Below, in pieces: positions 1-11,745 of a DNA stretch of 64,000 nt. Every line of letters starts with the position of its first letter. Positions within the stretch are counted from its first letter, which is position 1. This DNA is from Calocera cornea HHB12733. Lineage: Eukaryota; Basidiomycota; Dacrymycetes; Dacrymycetales; Dacrymycetaceae. The DNA is taken from assembly GCA_001632435.1 (NCBI GenBank), contig KV424069.1, positions 1-64,000 on the forward strand, read 5' to 3'. Position numbers and translations under genes: made by a program. Below the pieces are notes generated by a model. It did not search any database, was not told where the DNA came from, and saw only the letters and a program-made list of their open reading frames with translations.

Positions 1-528
1 CCGGTGCGCAGAGTCCGTCGCAACGGGATGGCGACCTTGCAAGGCCAAGCACGCGCTCATCACACTTTGTATACACCAGATAGCCCAATAATACCATTAC
101 CTGAACCTAGTTACAGTGGTACAATCGTAGTACTATATGTATCTAATCCGCTGCAAGTGTTGCGCGGCTGGGCCCTTTACCTGAACCTCAGACCAGCCCT
201 CCACGTGGGCTGACAAGGGCTCACAAGCCTTATCGGGACCCACCATCGGTCACGAGGACCACAACAATTGCAGACTCAGCCATAAGGGTCTGAAAAGGGG
301 TCCCAATCCGCGCCCCGTTTTTGTGATGCAAAATACTAGCTGTCCACGAAGTGCCTTCATGCTTTCCAAACCGATTCTCATGTGGCAATGAGGTGACCTG
401 CTAACGATCTGGCCCTGCGCTCTAGGGCCATTCTGACTGCGCATTCATGTCACAACAAGGTACAACTGTTCTAAACACTGCTGGGGCAGACGTGGATCAG
501 GTATACATCCACGGCTGGTGTCGTACGG
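1..528. other. Intergenic, no gene seen
   Basis: Only short open frames without recognisable protein features are present on either strand. The right part must hold the 3' untranslated region of the minus-strand Shp1 gene that ends at 529. I see no repeat or RNA gene here. Confidence 0.5.
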
Positions 529-1967
529 TCAGTCCACCCAGCGTTGAACCACGACGCTGTTCAACAAGCCAGCATCCTTGATGGTCTGCGACTCATCCTC
601 CAACACCTTGGGAGGGAAGGTCGTTTGGATGTTGTAGGCGCGAGCAGCGTTCTCTGGTCGGGATCTAATACGCGGCCAGTCAGGATCGGGTACGGTAGTA
701 GTCCATCGGGAGAACAAACGTACGCATTGACGAAGTTGCGAATATCTCCAACAGTGTGGGTATGGTTCATCCGACACACAAGTCTGAGATACTTTGAATA
801 CCAAGAACTTCCCCGTTGACTTGAACTTACCTCGTCCCGTCCGCTAATCTGACTTGGATGCTGGTATTGGGCTCGTCCATGTTGACCTCGAAACTCCTCG
901 GAGCTGCGGCAGCGGTAGCAGGGGCGTTAGGGCGACTGGTTGCGGCTGAGCTACTGTCTATCGCAGGGAATGTTCCAGGCATGAGGATGCTTCCCGCGGT
1001 GGGCGCGTCAGCTCCTGCAACCGATGGAGTGGGAGCGCCGAGTCGGTGGCCAGAGCCACCAAATGGACGAGGAGCAGGCGGTTTGTAGTGTTCATCGGTG
1101 CGTCGAGCAACACGAACTTCGACGGGTTGACCGACCCGCACATTCAACGCTTGCGGTGGTGCATGACCGGCATTAATCTGTTCAAGAAGCTGCGCATTCG
1201 CAGGATCATCGTACCGGTAGAGCGGTCCGTCGTCCACGCTGAAACCCTCATGCCAGAAGTTCAGCTCCCTCACAACACGCTGCGCTTCGAATTCGTCTTC
1301 GGACTCAGTTGACGCAGCGCCGGTAGGATCAGGAACGAATTGAGACTCGACCTCATCCGACCCTAGGGTGTAGCCAGAGCCGTGGAAGGTGGTCGATCTC
1401 GCTTCCTGAGGCTCGCCTGGTGCGGATAAGCTGGCACCGCTTCTGGATGAATGGCTAGACGCGAGAGGTGTAAGAGCATGAAAGGGATGACGTAAAGATC
1501 GGCTTACTCCGCAGCCTTCCTAATGATATCACCAATGATACGGTCGGCCCCTCTCCGCTGCCTGGCGCTGTCCGGCGCTTGAACAGCAAGACCGCTGTGT
1601 CAAGCGCATCAGACCATACTACCAGAAGGTGATACACTTCCTTACCTCCGATCCCCTCCGGCAAACCAGTTCTCCGGTTCATCTGGTCCCTCATCGTCGT
1701 CATCATCATCAGGCATGCGAGCGATCCTTGCGGGATTGGATGCAGCTCCTCCCATATCGCTCAGGGTTGCAATGCGACGACCTCCAGAAGGAGCAGACGG
1801 CTGAGAAGTACTATATCGATTGTTTATACAAAGCCCCACACGCAGATGGAGTCTACTTGCCTGGATTGACCGATGCGTCCGACTCGGGGATTCCCACTGC
1901 CAGCAGCACGCGCAGCCCACTCAGGCGGCAGATCCTCCGAGGGCTTGTCTCCTCCAAGGGTTGACAT
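529..1967 (-). CDS. SHP1: Shp1/p47-type UBX cofactor of Cdc48
   Basis: Adaptor that links the Cdc48/p97 AAA ATPase to ubiquitinated substrates and membrane fusion. Six exons can be joined in frame: 1967-1857, 1800-1646, 1594-1508, 1454-831, 783-724 and 664-529, giving 390 residues. Visible in order: an N-terminal region starting MSTLGGDK; an RRIATLSD motif, an acidic run and ENWFAGG; a SGLAVQ segment followed by ADRIIGDIIRKAA; the Shp1-box-like FHGSGYTLGS; a SEP domain (FWHEGFSVDDGPLYRYDD); a low-complexity linker; and a UBX domain from TSIQVRLADGTR through NHTHTVGDIRNFVNASRP to LLNSVVVQRW. Two of the introns interrupt the UBX domain. No UBA domain is evident at the N-terminus. The start is the first ATG of an exon giving an acidic leader before the RIATL motif. 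All conserved blocks are intact, so this copy looks functional, unlike the fragments near 3 kb and 17.7 kb. Confidence 0.9.
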
Positions 1968-2895
1968 TTGAGTGAATAATGCTAAGACGACGACGACGAA
2001 GACGACGACGAGGCAGAGATGGCGGTCAAGGGATTAGATGTATGCGACTGCCACTCGGTGGGGTGACGCAACACCGCAAAGGGACACCTTTAGGCGGAGT
2101 GCCGGAGGCATTTCGTTCGGGCCCTTCGCGCGTCGTCCCCAACCAGTAGTAAGGCTCCGCCGGCCCTGGGCACGTCTTTGGCTTGAGAGGGAATTCTCAA
2201 GGATACTTATATTGTCACAGACGCTGGACTGTTCAGTTGCCGCAGTTTTACCACATGCCACCCTCTACCGTTGGTCTGTGTCAACTCCCACGCTAAAGCT
2301 GAGTCCCAGTTCCAAACAGTGACCTGGCGCGTTGGAGGAGACTCCGATGCGCCGTCGCTGCCCTTGGGAGCGTCGGCAGGACTAATATGTCCTTGAAGGT
2401 CAACACTGTTGGCACTCTAGCTGGAACCACCAGAGTCAACGTCATCGGAACCGCCATCGGAATCGTTCTTGTGAACGACGTCAAAACCGTCGTTCTTACT
2501 GACCTTGGAACCGCCGTTGACAATGTTGTTGGTTGAAACCTCATTGAAACGGCTGCGGGCAGTTTTGTTGTTGGTCGAAACTGTTATGCGACTGTCACTT
2601 GTACTGCAAGTTGTTGGAACCGTCATTGAAAGTGCAATGCAGTTTCAAGCTGGAGCCACTGTGGTATTTCTGTCAACACAAGCCCGCTTACAAGCTTGCT
2701 TCGGCACAGCACCACATTCAAAAACCTATTTGAAACGTGAATTACTCTGTCAATGCCACAAAACTAGTATTAACCGTCGTTGACGGATCCAACATGCCGA
2801 TCGTTGAGCACCCCCTTATTAAATGACATATTCTGCACCAAGGGCATCCACGTCCTTGGCGCGCTTTCGAGGACATTATAAGTCCTGTCCCGGAG
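1968..2895. other. Intergenic with degenerate short repeats
   Basis: Upstream region of the Shp1 gene, with no credible gene. A GAC/GAA-rich stretch lies at about 1985-2025. Between about 2420 and 2640 there are several imperfect copies of a phrase like GGAACCGCCRTYGRAA with spacing that does not hold frame. Confidence 0.4.
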
Positions 2896-3330
2896 CGGGC
2901 GCACCCAACGGGAAGCACCCCTCTGCCTGGAACATTTTCTGTTACGCTGGTCAGTACATCACCTACAATTGATCGTCCAAGTGCTCCTCCTGAAGCTGCT
3001 CCAGTGCGTTAATATGGACGAGCCGAACACCACCATCCAAGCCGACTGGTAGACGGGACAAGGTGTGAAGGATTTGACCTTCTTGCAAGGGGTTCAGGGT
3101 AGAAGACGGAGGGCTCTACCGCTACTATGAGTGTGCGAATGCGCAGCTTCTTGAACAGATCAATGCCGGTCATACACCACCTCACGTTGAATGTGTGGGT
3201 CGGCCAACCCGTCGAAGTTCGTGTTGCTCAACGCACCGATGAACACTACAGTACTACAATCCCCACCCCTACCTCGTCCGTTTAGGGGCCCCGGTCATCA
3301 GCTTGGCGCTTCCACTTCATCGAGGTTCGA
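2896..3330 (+). pseudogene. Permuted, decayed Shp1 fragment (UBX-linker then SEP)
   Basis: Recognisable remnant of the Shp1 gene at 529-1967, on the opposite strand. The piece at about 2900-3060 matches the linker and the first residues of the UBX domain (MDEPNTTIQ, then a stop). The piece at about 3065-3320 matches the SEP domain and the start of the following linker (ANAQLLEQINAGH, then PFRGPGHQLGA in another frame). The order is reversed relative to the intact gene, where SEP precedes the linker and UBX. Several stops and frameshifts show it is dead. The simplest inference is a former head-to-tail duplication from which outer parts were lost. Confidence 0.75.
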
Positions 3331-3505
3331 GAGGGCGAGGAAGGACGAAACGAGAAACTCACTGCAGAAGCACGGAGCAGGACATCACGTGACCTGCGTG
3401 ACGAACAGCCGCTATCTACCATTAATCAATTGACCGTAGCCGGCTTGTGGGCTACCACAGTCTCGCCCTCGGCGGGAAACGCAGCACAGTTATGCACGTT
3501 CGTCG

Positions 3506-4126
3506 TCAATCAACCACCTCCAGATAACCTTGCACTAGTAACATCTCGACGTCTCCGCGCCGCACCAAATACCGACCTCCCTTCCTGAAATCTACCACAC
3601 CGCCTTCGGTAATGACCTCCCCGACTTCCTTTACCACCCGAACATTGACCCACATCCCCTTCGGCGGTTCGTCCACACTTGCCGCAATGTCCAATACGTC
3701 GATGAATTCTGCGCGATAGCTCATGCTAATTTGCGCATAAGAGCGGATGAAGGTGAGCTCCGACGGCGATAACAGCGGTCGTATGGATGGCAACAGGTGG
3801 GTGACGGAGAGATGGGCTCGATGGAGCATACCGCGGAGCATGTTCAGCCGATGAGAATGGTAAACGAGCAACACGCGCTTCAACCTGCGTATTTGAAGAT
3901 GATGGTGTGTTGATGTGAACATGACGGCTGGAGGTGGGGTCGGCGTTGGCCCGACTTCGTCGCCTGGAATCGCCGCACTCCGCAAGGACTGGACGAGATG
4001 CGCGTGGATGGTGTGGATCTGGCGTATGAGGGTCGTCACGACGGCGGCATTGTAAGGCAGGAGGGTGACTGTCTGAGCGGACCGTCGGCACTCCAGGAGA
4101 AGCGCTTGAGATGGATCAGTCGACAT
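3506..4126 (-). CDS. PSF1: GINS complex subunit Psf1
   Basis: Subunit of the GINS tetramer, which joins Cdc45 and Mcm2-7 in the replicative CMG helicase. It is a single exon of 206 residues, close to the usual Psf1 length of about 200. The N-terminal A domain carries LLLECRRSAQ and the helical RLKRVLLVYHSHRLNMLRG. A central segment has SPSELTFIRSYAQ. The C-terminal B domain contains NVRVVKEVGEVITEGG and finishes with RRGDVEMLLVQGYLEVVD, the very conserved Psf1 end. The ATG at 4126 gives the family's normal N-terminus. The downstream neighbour is the Shp1 remnant; the methyltransferase gene is divergent, starting 231 bases away, so they probably share a promoter region. Confidence 0.92.
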   Translation of the reverse strand: MSTDPSQALLLECRRSAQTVTLLPYNAAVVTTLIRQIHTIHAHLVQSLRSAAIPGDEVGPTPTPPPAVMFTSTHHHLQIRRLKRVLLVYHSHRLNMLRGMLHRAHLSVTHLLPSIRPLLSPSELTFIRSYAQISMSYRAEFIDVLDIAASVDEPPKGMWVNVRVVKEVGEVITEGGVVDFRKGGRYLVRRGDVEMLLVQGYLEVVD

Positions 4127-4356
4127 GGTTGGGGGATATCGATGGGTATAGTGACGGTATCGAGTGGTGCATGAATGTACGGGCGACCAGCAGCGGCGAG
4201 GCGCGTCGCCCTTACGTCGAGGTCGCGTCGCGCCGTGTCGTGTGCGTGTGCCGCGTGGCGGCCCTCAGGGACGGGATGCTTCCGCACTGAACCCAAAAGG
4301 GATTTGGAATTTGCTCTGTTTCACCTTCCCATCTCTGCGACACGCACCTCTGCAAG

Positions 4357-6243
4357 ATGGCCACGCCAGAGACCGCCGACGTGGCGCAGCCTGTGCCTTC
4401 CTCTGTGCACATCACTACTACCCCTGCGATTAAGAATGCCCCGTTCCCCGCTGAGGGAAATGGGTATTTCTCCAACAAATTCCTCGCCTTCATCGTTCTG
4501 GCGATTCCTTGGTTGATCAAGCGGTCCTTGCCTCTCGTGCGCCGTGGCGGGTGGACTACATATTGGGTCATGGTGGCCATCCTCGGCCTTCCCATCACCG
4601 TGGCATACTGGCAGCTCACTAGCATGTACGGCCCGAGACTCAACCAGAAGCTTGCCTTCCCCGGTCGCCCCATTGAGGACTACCTCGAGATTAAGGATCC
4701 CCAGCTGAAGAAGGAGTACAACGGTAACAAGAAGATTCCAATCCAGACATTCTACGATGCCTACTTTGCGGGCAAGATCGAGTTCAAGGGTGGGTCTCAC
4801 CAGCCATGGTCCAGTGCTGCAGCGTTTGAACACCCGTGCAGGTGACCCTCTCGATGTGCTCGAATACCGTCATGACTGGGCCAAGTTCACATTCACCTTC
4901 GACCTCTGGAAGGATTTCTGGACTCGTTTCATACCCGAGGTAATTCTCCATTCTCAGAGTCAGGACGAAGAGCAAGTCAGGGACCATTATGATCGTGAGT
5001 CCATCCCCGACTAGACTGTTTCCTCAAAATGCTGACCTCCAACAAGGGGGCGACGACTTCTACGAGTGGTACGCAGATCTATCAACTTCTCATTTACAAT
5101 TTCTAAGACATCACCCTTAGGTTCCTCGGCCCTCGTATGGTCTACACGTCTGGTGTTGTCACCGACATTACTCGCGAAGAGACCCTGGAGGAGCTCCAGG
5201 ACAACAAGCTTTCGCTTGTCTGCGAGAAGCTGGACCTCAAGGAGACGGACACTGTTCTTGACATCGGCTGCGGCTGGGGTACCCTTGCTGCGTTCGCTTC
5301 GAAGAACTATGGCTGCGACGTCACTGGCATTACTTTAGGCCGGAACCAGACAGCATTTGGCAACAAGCGCATAGCTGACAACGGTGTTTCCTCCGAGAAG
5401 GCCCGCATTCTCTGCATGGATTACCGCGAGATTCCCAACACGCCCGGCCACTACACCAAGATTGTCTCCCTTGAAATGGCTGAGGTGGGTATCCCTCGAT
5501 CGGAGTTCTGTGCAGCACCTGATGTGAAGAACAGCATGTCGGCGTTCGTCGTTACAGCACCTTCCTTCGCCAGATCTACGACCTCCTGGACGACAATGGC
5601 CTCTTCGTCTTGCAGGTTGCTGGTTTCCGTCCGCGGTGGCAGTTTGAAGATCTCCTTTGGTATGCATGCTCTGATCCTTTCTGTTTTCGGTCCATTCTGA
5701 CTGCGGAATAGGGGTATGTTCATGAACAAGTACGTTTTCCCGGGCGCCGATGCCAGCATTCCGTTGAACTGGGTGCTCAAAGAGGTCAGCACAGCTCAGT
5801 CTCGAAACGGACTGATTAACTGACAGGCATCTAGCTGGAAGTGGTTGGGTTTGAGGTGAAGAGTGTGGACGTCCTTGGCGTTCACTATTCCGCGACGCTT
5901 TGGAGATGGTACAAGAACTGGTTGTCTAATGAAGAGAAGGTCCTTGCCAAGTACGGTGACAGGTACGAATCCACTGAGAGGTTCCATTGCCGCGTTTGCT
6001 AATTACGGCCTGCACAATAGGTGGAACCGCATTTGGAAGTATTTCCTCGCGTCGGCAACAATTGCGTCTAGGTATGCGACATGCGGTGCCAAGAGAATTG
6101 AGAAGCTGATACCCCTATGCAGGCAAGGGTCGGCGTCTGTATTCCAAATCACGCTGCATAAGAACTTGAACGCGTTCCCCCGCATAGAGGGGGTGCCAAG
6201 CCACCTGGCGCTGCACCACAAGCCCAAGAAGGCTGTCCAGTGA
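4357..6243 (+). CDS. MTS1: Sphingolipid C9-methyltransferase
   Basis: Adds the C9 methyl branch to the sphingoid base of fungal glucosylceramide, using S-adenosylmethionine, in the endoplasmic reticulum membrane. Nine exons join in frame: 4357-4789, 4842-4994, 5047-5068, 5121-5484, 5535-5659, 5712-5784, 5835-5962, 6021-6071 and 6123-6243, giving 489 residues, the family's typical length. Two hydrophobic segments lie near the N-terminus (LAFIVLAIPWLI and a WVMVAILGLPITVAYW stretch). The catalytic part is related to cyclopropane fatty acid synthases: FYEWFLGPRMVYTSGVV, the SAM-binding motif VLDIGCGWGTLAAF, then EMAEHVGVRRY. The third exon is only 22 bases long. A GTAATT...CTCAG stretch of 18 bases after 4939 is read through as coding because it is too short for an intron. 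Confidence 0.92.
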
Positions 6244-6887
6244 GTGAACGTGTCGCTATTAGACCGGACAACGCCAGCTCACGAGAATGACGCTCTGTAT
6301 AGGACAATCGTGTGAGGTTCGGAAAACGGCAAGGCTCTCTTTTGCTTAACTTAGCCAAAAAATTAAGCTAGATGATGATACATGGACATTGTCTCTGATT
6401 ACTTACGGTATTCCTCGGTCTCCAAGGCCCTGTCCACCTTGCTCCCATGCAGATTGGGTTTGGATCGGTCTGGCTGCATCAATCAGACGCATCGATGACT
6501 GCACGTGTGGCTGCGAGGCGGAGGCAAGGGACGGATGTGCCCTGACCAGCTCATGCAGCATGCGGCGCTGATCCGGCGGAAGCAGGAGGGTCCAGACGCC
6601 ACTTTTGTGAGCCTGTCGCCACTCTGGGCCGTCCGCCCTCCCGGAGACTTGACGCAGAGGGTCGCGCGACGTCACTACTAAATGTAGTAGAGACCCCCCT
6701 GGTCGGGGCCATCCGCCGACGCCGCCGCTACATATTTCCCCGGTTGTCCACAGCCCCGCACTCACCCTCGCTTGCCTCTACCGCCGTCCCCGCCCTCCGC
6801 AGTCACCCTTGCGCCTCTTACGTGGACCTCATATCGTTACCAGCACTCACAGCATAGGACCCATCCAGTCAGCATATACCCCGACGC
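6244..6887. other. Intergenic: 3' UTR of MTS1 and promoter of SPX-RING gene
   Basis: No coding sequence recognised. The region between the two tandem plus-strand genes presumably holds the terminator of the first and the promoter of the second. No clear TATA box is visible before 6888. Confidence 0.4.
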
Positions 6888-9056
6888 ATGAAGTACGGAA
6901 AGCAATACGAGCGCATCCTCAGGGAGTCTTCCTTCCCACCAGAATGGACAGCCAGCGCGATTGAATACGGCCAGGTGCGCCATCCCTTGCCATGTGAACT
7001 CGGCCCTCTTCCCGTACGCGGCTGAGCAACCTTCTCTTCACAGCTCAAGAAGCTCATCAAGAACGTCGTCGACGAGCTGCAGTCGGTGGGGTTGAGCCCA
7101 GAGGTGTTGCATGAGCTGCTGGAGCGGTCAGACAAACCGCCACCCGCAGGACTCGAGAGGAGCACATCACCCGCACACATCGAAGTGCGCTGCAGTCTGG
7201 ATGCTGTCTCGTGAACCCTAGCTGATGTGCTGCTCAGGAAATACCCGACTCACCGACTAGTGAGAACGACAAGGGCTTGGAAGGCTTCTCGCTCAACGGC
7301 AATGCTCATCCGAAGTACAAGGGGAGGCGGAGAAGCATGGCCTCGTACGAAATAGACGGTATGCCTCCATTATGGGCCGCGCTCATAAGGGAAAGCACTG
7401 AACCAGGGGTTTAACCACACAGGGCCCAACAGCGAGAACTTTACCAGTCGCCTGCGGCTCCAGCTGCGACGTCTCTCATCAGGAACTCGAGCTCGCTCCG
7501 AGCAGCGGCCGTCTATCCAGAGTGTAGCCAGTCCGCCGGCCGATGCCACCGCAGATACGACGGACACGGAGGGAACCACGGATGGCGGTGAGGCGTCAGT
7601 CCCTGTCGCCTCCACCAGTGCAGACGAAGCACCTCCTCTGGTGTCCTCGTCCTCCAAGTATGAGAGCGAGAACCCTCTCTGGGCACTGCAGCGTGGGTCA
7701 GGCGATCTGGGGACGGTCGAGACCACGTTGGAGAAAATTAGGGACATGGAGAGTGCATTGGACGACGAGGTGGGCACTCTTGCGTTTACCCGATGAGCTC
7801 CTTGTTGACGCTCGGATCAGGATGAAGAAGATGACTATGTGCCGCAATTGAATGGTGTTGTTGTCGCAGACCCTTCCAAGCACCCTCATGGCGTGCATAT
7901 CATTCGGGATGCCCAGCACCCGGGAGATGTCGTTATCGAGCTGCCTTCCGATGCCATGTTCTTCCAGATGTTCTCCCAGGCTCTCCGCTCCCTAGAACAT
8001 CTGGCAGAAGTTCTCAAGGATCAATTCACCCAAGATGTGATAGAGCTTTCGCAGACAATCAGCGACGCCTGTCGGCCTACGCGGAAGGGTCAGCATGACC
8101 TGGCGATATGGCGCGAGATCTTCAGTCTGTGGGTCGAGGCGCAGATCTTCGAGAGTGGCACAGAGCGGTTCAGAGGAGAGAGAGATGTGGAGGAGGCAGA
8201 GGTCAGGCTGAAAGCCTTTGCGGCCGAGCTCGTCAAACGACGGTTAGACGGTCGCCGGATGAAGAGCAAGCAGTGTAAGAAGGCGTTCGATCGCTTCATG
8301 CAGCTCAACGTCATGCTTCTGGATCTCAAGAAGGTGCGCTCGCGAAATATGAGCCGGTTTAGTCACTGACGTCATTGATAGTTTCAAAAGGCAAACGCCG
8401 AAGCTGCGAGGAAGATTCTCAAGAAGCACGACAAACGAACCGCTTTGCAAGGAACGTCTGAGTATGCTGCTCTTGTCAGAGCTTCTGTTCCGCAGAACGA
8501 CTCCTCGCCATTGCTCATCGCGCCTTGGCTCACGAAGACAACGTTACCCCATGTTCTCCTTGCCGCTCTTACGGAGAAGTTATTACCCGTGATACCCCAA
8601 ATTGACGACTATGCTTGTGCTATATGTGTGTAAACTGACAGCACCTCGTGACCTCTCTAACCGTTTCTAGGTACTTCAATCGCTTTCAAACCCATTCGCC
8701 TGGATTGCGGCCATTTGTTCTGCGTTCGGTGCGTTCGATTCACCGTTTCGTAACAACTGCTGTGTCTCACTCTACCTCTCGCAGATGTTTGGTTAAGATG
8801 CAGAAGCGTGGACAAGATGACTGCCCTCTTTGTCGAGCCCCTGTGGTCCTCAAAGCTAATCGAGGTATGGGTTCGTAACGTATGTCTCGTGTTCAAGCTG
8901 ACTCCCTCCCAAGACAACGTCGACTGGGCACTTCTGCGGTTCATGCAGGAATGGTTTCCGGAAGAAGCGAAAGCGAAAGATGCTGCCAACCAGAAGGAGT
9001 CGGGTGAGGAGCAGCTGGAAGCTATGGGTCTTAACGGGAAATGCTTGATTATGTGA
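6888..9056 (+). CDS. SPX-domain RING-type E3 ubiquitin ligase
   Basis: Likely ubiquitin ligase responding to inositol pyrophosphates in phosphate signalling. The N-terminus is a canonical SPX start, MKYGKQYERILRES, followed after an intron by LKKLIKNVVDEL. The third SPX helix block is split by an intron and reads FQKANAEAARKILKKHDKRT, with the lysines that bind inositol polyphosphates. Near the C-terminus is a C3HC4 RING finger: CAIC, then CGHLFCVRC and CPLC. The second cysteine pair is completed across a phase-1 intron whose donor is the GTGTGTAA around 8628. The protein ends CLIM, which fits a CaaX prenylation box. The start is the ATG at 6888. Several short introns interrupt the SPX part, as is normal here. 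Confidence 0.88.
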
Positions 9057-9126
9057 CTGACGTTCACGACATTGATACGATTTTTACGAGAATATTATTA
9101 CTAATGAGTAGCGTGCCTGGCAATGC

Positions 9127-10609
9127 TCATGCACTGGTTGCGGATTCCAGCAAGTCCTCCAACTCGGCAGCGTAATGATCTCTACGAAGTGCCTCATGAA
9201 TGTTTTGCAACCGATCTCCTTCCATAAAAGCCTCGATATTCTTGAGCGTCATGCCCACGCGATGATCAGTCACACGATCCTGTCGGTCCGATGAGGCCCT
9301 GCAATCATCGGACCACAGGCAAAAACGTACCTGAGGAAAGTTGTACGTCCGAATCTTCTCACTGCGATCGGGGCCCTTGATCATACCCTTCCTCATTGCT
9401 CGCTTCTTGTCGGCCTCTTCAGCAAGCTTGCGTGCTAGCAAACGCGCGCGCAGTATTTCCCAAGCTCTCGCCCGGTTCTAGAGGAAGCTCGATTAGGACT
9501 GTGTCTCGCAAGCACTAGACATTCATACTGAATGCTGACTCCGTGACTCTTGCATGAACACCGTTATGCCGGTGGGGTTGTGAACGAGGCGAACTGCGGA
9601 TTCGGTTTTATTGACGTGCTGTGGGCACATCAGTGAATGGCCTGGAAAAACACGTGCTCTCCTGCTTACCTGTCCGCCTGCTCCAGAGGCGCGCATAACA
9701 TCAGTTCGGACATCTTTTTCGTCGACAATGTCCTCCTCGAGTTCGGGTCCAGTCTTCGGGGCTACAGGGAACACCATTACCGATGCAGTGCTTGTGTGCA
9801 CCCTGCCCTGCGACTCGGTTGCCGGGATCCGCTGTACGCGGTGAACCCCATTTTCCCAATGCATGGCATCATATGCCCCGTCCCCTTTGACGTCAAGAAT
9901 GGCATCCTTGATGCCGCCTCGATCATGATTGTTCTGGCTAACAATCGCGCAATACCAGCCCCGGGCAGCTGCAAAGCGGCTGTAGAGGCGTAGTAGCTCT
10001 TCAGCAAAAAGAGCAGACTCATCTCCTCCTACTCCAGCTTTTATTTCCACCAGAGCGGTGTAATGCAACGTGGTGGAGGGCGGGATGAGGAGGGCCGGAA
10101 GCGTTTCTTTCACGAAGGTGACTACCTCGGATGATAAGGCGGGCTCATCCTCTTGTGCCATAGAACGAATTTCCGGGTCGGGGTCTGATAGCAGCGCTTT
10201 CACCTCATCGTACGACTGCAACAAAGTGAAAACTGTATCAACAGACAAGACAGGGATCACCCACTTTTTCTGCAGCTTGCCAACTTTGCCAAGCCTCATT
10301 AAGAGGTTCGAGCTGCTTGACCAGTTTTGCCCTTTGGATTTGTTCCGGAAGATGTGGCTGCTCGCTCAGCTGATTGAAGAGTAAGTGACTAGAGGCGTTC
10401 CTAATCCGGCGACCAACCAGTTGAAGAAGTTCGTTTCTCTCTGCCACGCGGCGTGAGGCAATCTTCAAAATTCTCTCGCCGTTGTCACCGAATCTCTCTC
10501 GCCAATGAGAAAGCGACCGATTGGCTTGTAGCACATTTGATACTGCGCATTTCCATCGTCGGCGAGCCAATAAGATGTCCGCGGTTCCGCACCATCGCCG
10601 CGACAGCAT
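9127..10609 (-). CDS. MRF1: Mitochondrial peptide chain release factor 1
   Basis: Recognises UAA/UAG on the mitochondrial ribosome and hydrolyses peptidyl-tRNA. The ATG at 10609 gives an arginine-rich leader (MLSRRWCGTADILLARRRW) expected for mitochondrial import. An intron (GTGGGT...TTGCAG) joins WQAAEK to SYDEVKALL. The central part has EIKAGVGGDESALFAEEL and GVHRVQRIPATESQGRVHTS. The catalytic GGQ motif appears as RASGAGGQ, followed after an intron by HVNKTESAVRL and then the basic SEKIRTYNFPQ. It ends at the stop complementary to 9127-9129. A longer upstream open frame exists in the repeat-rich region beyond 10609 but adds no targeting-like sequence. The gene is divergent from UBA2, with the long 18-19-bp array between them. 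Confidence 0.92.
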
Positions 10610-10689
10610 GCCCCGAGAGTGTAGATCAAGCGGCCGAACTAGGAGTTTGGCCCTGTTGGCCCTCGCGTCACGCCAATTTGTGTCCGGCG

Positions 10690-11745
10690 TGCACGAAAAC
10701 CGACAGGTGGAAGCGGGAGCAGAAGAAGTCCCAAACGGAAGCACAAGGGGCAGCCACGGAAGTACTTAGCAGTAGGCGGAAGCAACAGCCGAAGTGCGGC
10801 TGCTTTCGGTGGTGTGGTTGCTGCCGTTCAAGGCTGCTTTTTCCCTCTGTGGGTGTCTCGAATTCTGCTTTGAGGCGGTCTTGCTTCCATGGGAGTCTGT
10901 TTGCTCCAATTGGTCAGGGCTCTGCTTGCCTTTGAGAGCCTCTTTGCTTCCGCTGTCAGCCATCCTGTTCCCCCTTGAGCTCTCTGTTTCCGTTCCATGG
11001 CTATTTGCTTCCCAAGTTATTTGCTTCCTCTTGGAGTCAAATGGGACAACTGTACATGCCTGCTTGACTGGGAGGGATAAAAAAGAGTGCGCGGATGCAA
11101 ATCTGTCCGCGGAAGTTAACTGTGTTCCGGAAGCAAAAATATGACGGAAGCTACGGGTTCACCGGATGCAAATGAGTGACGGAATCAAACGGCATGAGCG
11201 GAAGCAACAGAGAGTTGAAGTACTTAAATTATGGTGGGAGGTAAATCACAAAGGGACAGCCAAGCTACGGAGTCGGAGTAAACATTTGGGCGGGGGTAAA
11301 TGCAGAGCCAGCTGTAAAGCGTCCCACCAAGATAAGGCTTCAAACGGAAGCAAATAGTCTTACGGAAGCACACAAAGCAGTGGATGTAAATGGGTTGACG
11401 GAAGCAACGATATGAGCGGAGGCAAGCTATCAAGGGGAGGCAAATGCAGCGCCACGGAAGCAATTCAACGGAAACGGAATCAAATAATGCCCCGGAAGCA
11501 GTGCTCTAGCGGAGGCAGACTGAAAGGGGAAGCAAATAGTATCTTGGAAGCAAATCTCGAAGAGGAAGTAAATGGCGGAGCGGAACTGAATAGTAAAGCG
11601 GCAGTACATAGGCGTCCGGAAGCAGGCAGTTCACTTGGAGCAAATGCCCCCGACGGAAGCAACACTGTTGGTGGAAGCAAAGGTCCCAGCGGGAGCAGAG
11701 ACCAGCGGGAGCAGATTGCCCGCAAAAGGAAGCAACCACTCCCTG
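10690..11745. repeat. Array 1 of degenerate 18-19-bp CGGAAGCAA repeats
   Basis: About 1 kb between the divergent MRF1 and UBA2 genes is filled with copies of a CGGAAGCAAAT-like core followed by 7-9 variable bases, so cores recur mostly every 18-19 bases. The core faces plus at about 10700-10790, minus (TTGCTTCCG) at about 10795-11035, and plus again from about 11090 to 11745. A perfect foldback sits at the first switch (AGCCG and CGGCT arms around 10786-10806). Reading frame is not kept, so it is not a coding repeat. Confidence 0.8.

Noticed and set aside
4940..4957. 18-base GTAATT...CTCAG intron in MTS1
   Set aside because: Too short for a spliceosomal intron and in frame, so kept as coding.
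10610..10744. Longer N-terminus for MRF1
   Set aside because: Runs into repeat array 1 and lacks a targeting-like profile; the ATG at 10609 gives a typical mitochondrial leader.
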